NCBI GenBank assembly: GCA_946628455.1
Contig: CAMOWP010000009.1
Coordinates: forward strand, 1 to 21,742
Source: an uncultured Clostridia bacterium
GTDB lineage: Bacteria > Bacillota > Clostridia > Oscillospirales > Acutalibacteraceae
DNA: 21,742 bases
Reading direction: 5' to 3'
Within the stretch, counting starts at the first letter, position 1; the number at the start of each line of letters is the position of its first letter. A model generated the notes under the pieces. That model had not been told where the DNA came from. It saw only the letters and a list, made by a program, of their open reading frames with translations, and made no database searches. Below are positions 1-7,203 of this stretch, piece by piece. The translations under genes and the position numbers were made by a program.

Positions 1-1044
1 GATAAGGCTCCTGAAGAGAGAGAACGTGGTATCACAATCAACACTGCTCACGTTGAGTACGAAACAGATAAGCGTCACTATGCACACGTTGACTGCCCCG
101 GCCATGCTGACTATATCAAGAACATGATTACCGGTGCTGCTCAGATGGACGGCGCTATCCTTGTTATTGCTGCTACAGACGGCCCGATGGCTCAGACTAA
201 GGAGCACCTTCTCCTTGCTCGTCAGGTTGGCGTTCCGGCAATCATCGTATTCCTTAATAAGACTGACCAGGTAGACGACGAAGAGCTTCTTGAACTCGTT
301 GAGATGGAAGTTCGTGAGACTCTTGCTGAGTACGAATTTGATGATGAGTGCCCGATTATCAAGGGTTCAGCTCTTAAGGCTCTTGAGGCTTCATCAATCG
401 ACGATCCTGCTTGCGCTTGCATCGCTGAGCTTATGGACGCTGTTGACGATTATATTCCTACTCCTGACCGTAAGGCAGACCTTCCTTTCCTTATGCCTGT
501 TGAGGACGTTTTCACAATCACAGGCCGTGGAACAGTTGCTACAGGTAGAGTAGAAAGAGGCCAGCTCAAGACTAACGACCAGGTTGAAATGGTAGGCCTT
601 GAAGACGAAACAAGAACAACAGTATGTACAGGTATCGAGATGTTCAGAAAGATTCTCGATTACGCTGAGGCTGGTGACAACGTAGGTTGCCTCCTTCGTG
701 GTGTTCAGAGATCTGAAATCAGAAGAGGTCAGGTTCTTGCACAGCCGGGCTCAATCAAGCCTCACACCAAGTTCACAGGCCAGGTTTACGTTCTTACTAA
801 AGAAGAGGGTGGCCGTCATACTCCTTTCTTCAACAACTATCGTCCTCAGTTCTATTTCAGAACAACAGACGTAACAGGCGTTATCACTCTTCCTGAGGGA
901 ACAGAGATGTGTATGCCCGGCGATAACGTTGATATGAACGTTGAGCTTATCACTCCTATCGCTATCGAAAACGGACTTCGTTTCGCTATTCGTGAAGGCG
1001 GCAGAACAGTAGGTTCAGGCGTTGTTATCGGTATCGAGGAATAA
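1..1044 (+). CDS. tuf: Elongation factor Tu (5'-truncated by window edge)
   Basis: EF-Tu is the GTPase that delivers aminoacyl-tRNA to the ribosomal A site in the cytoplasm. The reading frame is open from base 1, so the gene enters from upstream; 347 residues are present and about 50 N-terminal residues, including the G1 P-loop, are missing. Visible GTPase motifs are ERERGITI (G2/switch I), DCPGHADY (G3), NKTD (G4) and GSALKAL (G5). Beta-barrel domains 2 and 3 follow, with the conserved GIEMFRK, HTKF, RPQFYFRTTDVTG and the C-terminal GSGVV stretch. Length and motifs are ordinary for a bacterial EF-Tu of about 400 residues. An internal ATG at 124 is only a codon within the protein, not the start. 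A strong hairpin terminator follows 13 bases after the stop. Confidence 0.98.
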   Translation, partial: DKAPEERERGITINTAHVEYETDKRHYAHVDCPGHADYIKNMITGAAQMDGAILVIAATDGPMAQTKEHLLLARQVGVPAIIVFLNKTDQVDDEELLELVEMEVRETLAEYEFDDECPIIKGSALKALEASSIDDPACACIAELMDAVDDYIPTPDRKADLPFLMPVEDVFTITGRGTVATGRVERGQLKTNDQVEMVGLEDETRTTVCTGIEMFRKILDYAEAGDNVGCLLRGVQRSEIRRGQVLAQPGSIKPHTKFTGQVYVLTKEEGGRHTPFFNNYRPQFYFRTTDVTGVITLPEGTEMCMPGDNVDMNVELITPIAIENGLRFAIREGGRTVGSGVVIGIEE

Positions 1045-1057
1045 TTAACGCATAATT

Positions 1058-1085
1058 AAAAGCACTGCTTCGGCAGTGCTTTTTC
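1058..1085 (+). terminator. Rho-independent terminator of tuf
   Basis: The sequence has an 8-bp perfect stem, AGCACTGC (1061-1068) with GCAGTGCT (1073-1080), closed by a stable TTCG tetraloop and followed by five T residues. Three A residues upstream can extend the stem by pairing with the T tract. It lies just after the tuf stop codon and just before the recD2 promoter. Confidence 0.93.
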
Positions 1086-1088
1086 ATA

Positions 1089-1116
1089 TTGCAATTAAAC
1101 TGTTTTATGATATAAT
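1089..1116 (+). promoter_or_regulatory. Predicted sigma-A promoter of recD2
   Basis: A perfect -10 TATAAT at 1111-1116 is preceded by a weak -35 TTGCAA at 1089-1094 with a 16-bp spacer. The expected start site, about 7 bases after the -10, falls at 1122-1124, on or next to the recD2 ATG at 1124. If it is used, the transcript would be leaderless or nearly so. Called by eye from consensus matches. Confidence 0.5.
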
Positions 1117-1123
1117 ATGACAT

Positions 1124-3337
1124 ATGGAAAACGAAAATGTGCTTGAAAAGTTAACAGGTACTGTTGAGGACGTCAGCTTTTATAACGAATCAACGGGCTT
1201 CTGCGTTGCTGAAATCAACACAGGCGAGGAGGGCGTTACCGTCGTTGGAGCTGTCGGTGAAATTGCTGTCGGAACAATGGTTGAGTGCGAGGGAAAATGG
1301 GATTTTCACCCCTCGTTCGGGCGGCAGTTCAAGGCTGAAACAGTACGCCAGACGCTTCCTGCGGACGCAGGGGGTATTCTTCGTTATCTCTCCTCGGGCA
1401 TAATCAGGGGTATAAGAGAGGCAACCGCAACTAAAATAGTTGAGGCTTTCGGCTCTAACACCTTTGACGTTATTGAAAACGAGCCCGAAAGGCTTGCTCA
1501 GATTAAGGGCATAACCAAAGCAAAGGCAAGGCAGATTAGCAAGGAGTTTAAGGCTCAGTTTGCTTCGCGCGAAACTATGGTTGGGCTGACCTCGCTCGGT
1601 CTTTCACAGAGCCAGGCTGTTAAAATATATAATCTTTACAGGGCTGAATCGCTTGACATTATCAGGGAAAACCCCTATGCGCTTATAGGCTATTCAACGG
1701 GTATAACCTTTGACAAGGCTGACGAGATTGCCGATTTGCTTGATGAAAAGCCGCCTTACAGCTACAGAGCAATTGCGGCTGTAGTTCATATCGTTCGTCA
1801 TAATCTCGGCAACGGCCACACCTGCATACCGAGGGATAAAATATTTGCCCCTGCGTGCGAGCTGCTCGGCTGTGAGAGCGATTTTGTTGACATTGCAATA
1901 GATAACGCTCTTGACGCAAATATGCTCATACAGGCCAATTTAGAGGGCAGGGCGTTTCTTTTCCTTCCCGAAATCTTCCGCGCAGAGGAAACAATTGCGG
2001 ACAGAATTCAGATTATGAACAAATTCCCGCCGAGCGAAAGCGAAATATATGACACGGAAATCACCGCTTTCGAGGCGGCAAACGATATTGAATTTGATGA
2101 AAAGCAGCGCAAGGCGATTGAAATTGCCGTAACAAAAGGGCTTCTTATTCTCACAGGCGGACCGGGCACCGGCAAAACAACCACCGTAAAGGGAATAATC
2201 ACCCTTATGAAAAACAGAGGGCTTAAGGTTGCGCTGACCGCACCGACGGGAAGAGCCGCACAGCGTATGGAGGAGCTTACGGGCGAAGAGGCAAAAACTA
2301 TTCACAGGCTCCTTGAGGTTGAATACAGAGAGGGCGCAGAAACTCCGTCCTTCGTTCATAACATAAAAAATCCGCTCAGCTGCGACGCGATAATCGTAGA
2401 CGAGCTTTCAATGGTAGACGTTACGGTTTTCGCCGCTCTGCTTGACGCAATGCCGCTTCACTGCAGGCTTATTATGGTTGGCGATAAGGACCAGCTTCCG
2501 CCTGTCGGCGCGGGCAACGTGCTCAGAGATTTAATCGAGAGCGGAAAGATAGACGTTATAACGCTTGACAGAATATTCCGCCAGGCAATGAAAAGCAGAA
2601 TTGTTACAAACGCTCACAGAGTAGTCAGTGGCGAAATGCCGGTAATTGACAATTCAATTGAGTCTGATTTCTTCCTGCTTAAGGAGGACGTTAAATATAA
2701 CGTTGCGCGCAAGGTGCTTTCTCTCGTAACGCAGAGGCTGCCCGCCTCCTACGGGCTTGACCCCGTTGATATTCAGGTGCTGTGCCCGAGCAGAATAGGC
2801 GAGGCGGGAACGCAAAACATCAACGCTGTTCTTCAGAACACTCTCAACCCGCCGTCTCCGAAAAAACGCGAGATAAGATATAAGGGCTACACCCTGCGCG
2901 AAGGCGACAGAGTTATGCAGATTAAGAATAATTACGACGTCCCGTGGTTCAGAAAGGGCGAAAGCGGCCAGGGCGTTTTCAACGGTGATATAGGAATTCT
3001 CCGCGTTATAGACCAGGCTGATAACACGATTACCGTTAAGTTTGACGACAAAGAGGCTATGTATACTATGGAGAGCGTGCGCGAGCTTGAGCTTGCGTAT
3101 GCAATGACAGTTCACAAAAGCCAGGGCAGTGAATTTGACGCAGTCGTTATGCCCGTTATCGCAACGCCTAAAAACCTTGCTTACAGAAATCTTTTTTACA
3201 CCGCGCTGACCAGAGCAAAAAAGCTCCTCGTGCTTGTCGGCAACGAGCCGTCAATAAAGGCTATGGTTGATAACGATAAAAAATCACGGCGTTACAGCGC
3301 GCTCAAATATTTTATTGAAAAGAGCCCGGAGATATAA
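1124..3337 (+). CDS. recD2: RecD2-type ATP-dependent DNA helicase (RecD/TraA family)
   Basis: RecD2 is a superfamily 1B 5'-3' DNA helicase involved in DNA repair and replication-fork processing, found in bacteria as a RecBC-independent protein. The 737 residues match the usual length. In order: an N-terminal OB-like segment (GTVEDVSFYNESTGFCVAEI), a helix-hairpin-helix region around residues 90-200, and the helicase core. The core shows Walker A GGPGTGKTT at 345-353, Walker B with DE at 426-427, the motif MVGDKDQLPPVG, TVHKSQGSEFD around 662-672 and motif VI YTALTRAKK from 692, with its arginine at 697. The ATG at 1124 fits the start of the family's N-terminal domain, but no Shine-Dalgarno sequence precedes it and the predicted promoter nearly abuts it. 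The gene end carries the predicted promoter of the next operon. Identification is firm; the start is likely rather than proven. Confidence 0.95.
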   Translation: MENENVLEKLTGTVEDVSFYNESTGFCVAEINTGEEGVTVVGAVGEIAVGTMVECEGKWDFHPSFGRQFKAETVRQTLPADAGGILRYLSSGIIRGIREATATKIVEAFGSNTFDVIENEPERLAQIKGITKAKARQISKEFKAQFASRETMVGLTSLGLSQSQAVKIYNLYRAESLDIIRENPYALIGYSTGITFDKADEIADLLDEKPPYSYRAIAAVVHIVRHNLGNGHTCIPRDKIFAPACELLGCESDFVDIAIDNALDANMLIQANLEGRAFLFLPEIFRAEETIADRIQIMNKFPPSESEIYDTEITAFEAANDIEFDEKQRKAIEIAVTKGLLILTGGPGTGKTTTVKGIITLMKNRGLKVALTAPTGRAAQRMEELTGEEAKTIHRLLEVEYREGAETPSFVHNIKNPLSCDAIIVDELSMVDVTVFAALLDAMPLHCRLIMVGDKDQLPPVGAGNVLRDLIESGKIDVITLDRIFRQAMKSRIVTNAHRVVSGEMPVIDNSIESDFFLLKEDVKYNVARKVLSLVTQRLPASYGLDPVDIQVLCPSRIGEAGTQNINAVLQNTLNPPSPKKREIRYKGYTLREGDRVMQIKNNYDVPWFRKGESGQGVFNGDIGILRVIDQADNTITVKFDDKEAMYTMESVRELELAYAMTVHKSQGSEFDAVVMPVIATPKNLAYRNLFYTALTRAKKLLVLVGNEPSIKAMVDNDKKSRRYSALKYFIEKSPEI

Positions 3338-3343
3338 TATAAT
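3315..3343 (+). promoter_or_regulatory. Predicted sigma-A promoter of the mreB-cobO-ECF operon
   Basis: A -35 TTGAAA (3315-3320) and a perfect -10 TATAAT (3338-3343) are separated by 17 bp, an 11 of 12 match to consensus. The -35 lies in the last codons of recD2. The expected start site near 3350 falls at the first units of the heptad repeat, so the repeat would form the 5' leader of the operon mRNA. A second overlapping TATAAT at 3333-3338 is too close to the -35. Confidence 0.6.
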
Positions 3344-3346
3344 TGA

Positions 3347-3385
3347 GTTAAAAGTTATAAGTTATAAGTTATAAGTTGTAAGTTA
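3347..3385 (+). repeat. 7-bp tandem repeat (GTTATAA heptads)
   Basis: Five consecutive 7-bp units are visible: GTTAAAA (3347-3353), three exact GTTATAA copies (3354-3360, 3361-3367, 3368-3374) and GTTGTAA (3375-3381), followed by a partial GTTA. The array fills most of the space between recD2 and mreB and ends about 10 bases before the mreB ribosome binding site. It resembles the short heptameric tandem repeats seen in many bacterial intergenic regions; its role here is unknown. Confidence 0.9.
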
Positions 3386-3407
3386 CTGATTTATGGAGTA
3401 CATATAA

Positions 3408-4436
3408 ATGTTCGGATATGATTTAGGAATTGACATAGGAACAAGCTCGGTAGTTATAAGCGTGCCGGGCAAGGGCGTCGTGCTCAACGAGCCGAGCTAT
3501 GTTGCGTTTGATACGGAAACGGAAAAAATCCTTTACGCAGGCAAGCGCGCATATTTCCTTCAGGGAAGGGAGCCAAAGGGCGTTGAAATAATCCAGCCGA
3601 TTGAAAACGGCGTTATCAGCGATTATTCCCTCACTGAGCAGATGGTGCATTATTTTATCAACAGAGTTATTAAAAAGAATATCTTCAGGCCGAGGGTTGT
3701 TGCCTGCGTGCCTGCGCTCTCAACCGAGGTTGAAAAGCGTACTCTCATTTCCGTAATAATCAGAGCGGGCGCAAGAAGCGTCTGCCTTATTGAGGAGCCG
3801 CTTTGCGCTGCTTTCGGAGCGGGTATAGACCCGATTCACCCAAGCGGAGTTTTCGTTATTGATATCGGCGGCGGAGCTTGCGATATGGCAATCGTTACCC
3901 AGGGCTCAATGAGCCAGACCGAAACCGTTAACGTCGCAGGCAATGATTTTGATGCTGAAATAGTTAAGTATCTTAAAGAGAAATATAAGCTTTTGGTAGG
4001 CCTTAGAACTGCTGAGGATATCAAAAAATCAATCGGTTGCGCTATTGAAAGGCGCGAGCCTGTAACAATGGCGGCAAAGGGCAGAAGCCTTGAAACCGGT
4101 CTGCCGCTTGTTGTTGAGGTAACCTCAAACGAAATCTGCGAATGCCTGCAGCCGCTCCTTTCTCAGCTGACTGACGCCGCGCAGAGGCTGTTTGAAAGAA
4201 CGTCGCCTCAGCTTGTTGCGGATATAACCTCGGGCGAGCTCCTTCTCACAGGAGGCTCTGCAAGGCTTTACGGAATGGACACCCTTTTTGCAAAGGCGCT
4301 CGGGCTTGACGTAAGAACTATTGACGACCCTGAGCTCTGCGCTTCAAAGGGCGCGTGCATTGCGCTTAACAAAATGCATATTCTTGATAATTACGGCTAC
4401 GAATTCAAAACAAAAGAGGATGTAAGAATAAGATGA
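3408..4436 (+). CDS. mreB: MreB/Mbl-family actin-like rod-shape protein, divergent paralogue
   Basis: MreB-type proteins form membrane-associated actin-like filaments that direct elongasome cell-wall synthesis. The 342 residues are typical length. Actin-fold motifs are phosphate-1 DIGTSS (9-14), GVVLNEPS (23-30), PIENGVISDY (64-73), VPALSTEVEKR (101-111), IEEP (128-131), phosphate-2 DIGGGACDMA (152-161), RTAEDIKKSIG (200-210) and adenosine-site LTGGSA (280-285). Several differ from canonical MreB as I recall it: DIGGGTTE is DIGGGACD here, VGGDEFD is VAGNDFD, and TGGGA is TGGSA, so this is probably a specialised paralogue rather than the main MreB. The start has GGAG at 3395-3398, 9 bases upstream of the ATG. 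Its last four bases overlap cobO (ATGA), suggesting translational coupling. The symbol denotes family only. Confidence 0.9.
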   Translation: MFGYDLGIDIGTSSVVISVPGKGVVLNEPSYVAFDTETEKILYAGKRAYFLQGREPKGVEIIQPIENGVISDYSLTEQMVHYFINRVIKKNIFRPRVVACVPALSTEVEKRTLISVIIRAGARSVCLIEEPLCAAFGAGIDPIHPSGVFVIDIGGGACDMAIVTQGSMSQTETVNVAGNDFDAEIVKYLKEKYKLLVGLRTAEDIKKSIGCAIERREPVTMAAKGRSLETGLPLVVEVTSNEICECLQPLLSQLTDAAQRLFERTSPQLVADITSGELLLTGGSARLYGMDTLFAKALGLDVRTIDDPELCASKGACIALNKMHILDNYGYEFKTKEDVRIR

Positions 4437-4894
4437 TTCATATTTATTACGGCTTCGGCAAGGGCAAAACAACCGCCGCGCTCGGCCTCGGGCTGAGAGC
4501 AAAGGGCGCCGGCAAAAGCGTTACCCTCGTTCAGTTTTTCAAAAGCAATAAATCAAGCGAGCTCAACGTAGCGCCGTTTGAGGTTTTTGAAGCGCCTGAG
4601 AGCATACCCTTCAACCCCGGAAAAGAGTATCAGGCTTGGGTTGACAAGGCTGTCAGCTTTATTGAAAAATGCGAAAGCGACGTTATAATCCTTGATGAAT
4701 TTATTGACGTTGTACCAGATTTTGTCACCCTTGAAAAAGCGCTTGAGCTTCTTGAAAAGGAATGTGAAATTGTTATAACGGGGCACAAGGAAATTCCTGA
4801 GCTTTTTGAAAAGGCAGACTATATAACTCATATGGACAAGGTAAAGCACCCGTATGACAGGGGTGTTAAAGCAAGAAAAGGTATTGAGTTTTAG
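4433..4894 (+). CDS. cobO: CobO/BtuR-type corrinoid adenosyltransferase
   Basis: Enzymes of this family transfer the adenosyl group of ATP to the cobalt of a reduced corrinoid, giving adenosylcobalamin or its precursor, in the cytoplasm. Seen in the sequence: an N-terminal P-loop YGFGKGKTTAALG (GFGKGKTT at 7-14), VTLVQFFKS, a Walker-B-like VIILDEFID, VITGHKEIPELFEKADYITHM, and the highly characteristic C-terminal VKHPYDRGVKARKGIEF. At 153 residues it is shorter than the usual 170-200; it lacks the N-terminal extension that covers the active site in BtuR. The start ATG overlaps the mreB stop as ATGA, and EcfT follows after 45 bases. The neighbouring ECF genes suggest it adenosylates a corrinoid brought in by that transporter. 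Family assignment is strong; whether it acts in salvage or synthesis is inferred. Confidence 0.9.
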   Translation: MIHIYYGFGKGKTTAALGLGLRAKGAGKSVTLVQFFKSNKSSELNVAPFEVFEAPESIPFNPGKEYQAWVDKAVSFIEKCESDVIILDEFIDVVPDFVTLEKALELLEKECEIVITGHKEIPELFEKADYITHMDKVKHPYDRGVKARKGIEF

Positions 4895-4911
4895 CGGGGC
4901 TGTGCTCCGCT
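4893..4911 (+). promoter_or_regulatory. Intercistronic hairpin between cobO and ecfT
   Basis: AGCGGGGC (4893-4900) can pair with GCTCCGCT (4904-4911), including one G-U pair, around a 3-base loop. It has no T tract, so it is more likely an mRNA stability, processing or attenuating element than a terminator. It is the only real gap (45 bases) inside the otherwise overlapping operon. Confidence 0.4.
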
Positions 4912-4939
4912 TAATTGATATAAAAAGAGAGGTGATTGA

Positions 4940-5806
4940 ATGTACACGCTTGAAAGACTGCATCCCGTGTCGCAGCTTTTCTTTTTTGTTGTTACTATTG
5001 TTGTTCCTATCGCATTCAATAACCCCTGGTTCAGCGCAGCTTCGCTTTTCTGCGCGTTTTTGTATCTGATAGCAAAGGACGGCAAAAGGTCGCTTAAAAC
5101 TCTTTTATTTTCGCTCTTGCTGGTAGCGGCGGTGAGCCTTTTCAATATGCTCTTCGCCCGCTACGGCGATACAGAATTATTTAAAATCGGAAAAGCGCAT
5201 TTTACCCTTGAGCCGCTTTTTTACGGCTTTAATCAGGGCATGGTTATAGCTGCCGTTCTCATCTGGTTTAACGCCTTTGGAAAAGATGTTGACAGCGAAA
5301 GAATAATCTACCTTTTCCGCTTTTCGCCAAAGCTTGCGCTGATTTTTTCAATGGTGCTCGGCTTTATTCCGCGCTTTACAAGAAAGGCGGGCGAAATAAG
5401 AGACGCAAGGCTTGCCCTCGGCGGAGGCAAAATGCCCGGTGGCTTAAAGGAAAAAATAAGGTTTACGCTTGATAATTTTTCCGCTCTCGTTTCCTACAGC
5501 CTTGAAAGCAGTATCATAACCTCAAATTCAATGGAGGCAAGGGGATATAACCCTAAAGCGATAAGAAGCTCAGGCTTTAAGTACACCGCGTTTGACGTAG
5601 GCTTTATATTGATAAGCGCCGTTGTTGCCTCGTTCATTTTAACTCAGCTTGCGCTTGGAAATATAGAATATGTTTTTGAGCCTGTGAGATACACGAAGGC
5701 GCTGAGCATACCCGCGCTCGCGCTGTTTATGTTGTTTGAACTTTACCCGTCATTCAGTGAAGCATTGGAGAATATAAAATGGAAGCTGTTAAGTGTAAAG
5801 GCATAA
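4940..5806 (+). CDS. ecfT: ECF transporter transmembrane coupling protein EcfT
   Basis: EcfT is the membrane scaffold of an energy-coupling factor transporter; it links the two ATPases to the substrate-binding S component. The 288-residue protein has several hydrophobic segments (roughly 15-33, 40-48, 58-75, 95-112, 130-145, 222-240 and 252-270). A long cytoplasmic region holds the family's coupling motifs: RDARLALGG (A-R at 156-157) and the canonical SMEARGYNP (ARG at 200-202). The start is supported by GAGAGGTG upstream of the ATG at 4940. It overlaps the ATPase gene by 28 bases, indicating coupled translation. Being encoded next to its own ATPases and S component suggests a dedicated rather than shared module. 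Confidence 0.92.
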   Translation: MYTLERLHPVSQLFFFVVTIVVPIAFNNPWFSAASLFCAFLYLIAKDGKRSLKTLLFSLLLVAAVSLFNMLFARYGDTELFKIGKAHFTLEPLFYGFNQGMVIAAVLIWFNAFGKDVDSERIIYLFRFSPKLALIFSMVLGFIPRFTRKAGEIRDARLALGGGKMPGGLKEKIRFTLDNFSALVSYSLESSIITSNSMEARGYNPKAIRSSGFKYTAFDVGFILISAVVASFILTQLALGNIEYVFEPVRYTKALSIPALALFMLFELYPSFSEALENIKWKLLSVKA

Positions 5807-7203
5807 GCTTTACATACCCTAAAAGTGAATATCCTTCGCTGCGCGATGTAAGCTTTAACGCTGAGAAGGGCGAGTTCTCGCTTCTGATGGGCGCTTCTGC
5901 AGCGGGCAAGTCAACTCTCTTAAAGCTCCTTAAAAGCGAAATTGCTCCTGCAGGAACGCTTGACGGAGAGATAAGCTGTAGCGGCTCTGTAGGCTACGTC
6001 GGGCAGAACGTTGAAGAAAATATCGTTTGCGACAAGGTAAGGAGCGAGCTCTCCTTCGGGCTTATGAATCAGGGGCTCAGCGCCGATGAAACTGACCTGC
6101 TGACAGCTGAAACCGCTTCATATTTCAATCTTGAAGAAAAGCTGGACTCTGATATTTCAAATCTTTCAGGCGGAGAAAAGCAGCTTGTAAACCTTGCAGC
6201 TGTTATGATTATGAAGCCTGATATTCTTCTGCTTGACGAGCCCTGCTCTCAGCTTGACCCCGTATCGTCAGAGCGCTTTATCAATATGGTTAAAAAGCTT
6301 CACAGCGATTTCAGCATAACCGTTATCGTCAGCGAGCACAGCACAAACGCGCTTTATGATTACGCTGACAGCGTTATCCTTCTTGAAGAAGCAAGGCTGC
6401 TCATCAAGGATACCCCGCAGGCGGTTTTTGAATATCTCAGGGACAGTGATAACAAAATGCTCTCTGCCGTTCCCGCCTCGTACAGACTGAACGCCGGTTA
6501 CAAGCTCAGGAAAGCCGAAGCCGAGGGCAAGGCCGAGGCAGTGCTTGAGTGCAAAAACGTTTTCTTTGCCTACGAACGGGGAAAGGAAATTTTAAGGGAG
6601 CTCAGCTTTTCCGCTTACGGCGGCAGAATTAACGCAATAGTCGGCGCAAACGCAAGCGGAAAAAGCACGCTTTTAAAGGTGATTTCAGGCGTATGCAAAA
6701 AGCAGAGCGGAAAAATAAAAACAGACCTCACCGTTTCAATGCTCACTCAGAACGTTTACGATTTGTTCACTAAGGAGCGTTGCGCAGACGAGGTCGGGTT
6801 CGGTGAAAATACAGCTTTTCTTGAAATTGATTATTTAAAAGACAGACACCCTTATGACCTATCAGGCGGCGAGGCGCAAAGGCTCGCGCTCGCAATGGTG
6901 CTTGAAAGGAATGCGGATTTAATTCTTCTTGACGAGCCTACAAAAGGCTTTGACGCGCCTCTTAAGGAAAAGCTCGGGGAGCTTCTTCGCGAGCTGTGCA
7001 AAAAAGGGAAAACAATCGTTCTTGTAACGCACGATATTGATTTTGCGGGAACTTATGCAGATTACTGCTCCTTCTTATCCCGCGGAAGAATAATAACAAC
7101 CAAGCCGAGAAGGGAGTTCTTCTCCAATCTCAGTTTCTATACAACCTCTCTTTCAAAAATAACTAACGGAAAATGTATTTCATTTGAGGATTTGGATGAC
7201 TAA
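5779..7203 (+). CDS. Fused double ECF-type ABC ATPase (EcfA-EcfA')
   Basis: This 474-residue protein carries two complete ABC ATPase domains in one chain and would power the ECF transporter formed with EcfT and the downstream S component. Domain 1 has Walker A GASAAGKST (38-46), Q-loop YVGQNVEEN, signature LSGGEKQ (from 129), Walker B LLLDEP (D153, E154) and switch SEHS. Domain 2 has Walker A GANASGKST (289-297), Q-loop TQNVYD, signature LSGGEAQ (from 361), Walker B ILLDEPTKG (D385) and switch VTHD. Most ECF ATPases are two separate proteins; fusion is known in some dedicated systems such as YkoD. GGAG (5767-5770) lies 8 bases before the ATG, inside the end of ecfT. Both ATP sites look intact. 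Confidence 0.92.
   Translation: MEAVKCKGISFTYPKSEYPSLRDVSFNAEKGEFSLLMGASAAGKSTLLKLLKSEIAPAGTLDGEISCSGSVGYVGQNVEENIVCDKVRSELSFGLMNQGLSADETDLLTAETASYFNLEEKLDSDISNLSGGEKQLVNLAAVMIMKPDILLLDEPCSQLDPVSSERFINMVKKLHSDFSITVIVSEHSTNALYDYADSVILLEEARLLIKDTPQAVFEYLRDSDNKMLSAVPASYRLNAGYKLRKAEAEGKAEAVLECKNVFFAYERGKEILRELSFSAYGGRINAIVGANASGKSTLLKVISGVCKKQSGKIKTDLTVSMLTQNVYDLFTKERCADEVGFGENTAFLEIDYLKDRHPYDLSGGEAQRLALAMVLERNADLILLDEPTKGFDAPLKEKLGELLRELCKKGKTIVLVTHDIDFAGTYADYCSFLSRGRIITTKPRREFFSNLSFYTTSLSKITNGKCISFEDLDD
7186..7189 (+). promoter_or_regulatory. Ribosome binding site deciding the S-component start
   Basis: GAGG at 7186-7189 is 6 bases upstream of the ATG at 7196. The upstream in-frame TTG at 7184 overlaps this site and has none of its own, so the ATG is preferred. 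Confidence 0.65.

Noticed and set aside
2654..3115. 153-codon open frame on the minus strand inside recD2
   Set aside because: It is antisense to conserved helicase motifs and has no independent support.
3347..3385. Tandem repeat considered as a CRISPR array or plasmid-type iterons
   Set aside because: Units are 7 bp with no spacers and no cas or replication gene is nearby.
3338..3407. Search for a cobalamin riboswitch upstream of the cobO/ECF operon
   Set aside because: The region is about 70 bases and is filled by AT-rich heptads; nothing resembling a B12 box or adequate structure is visible.
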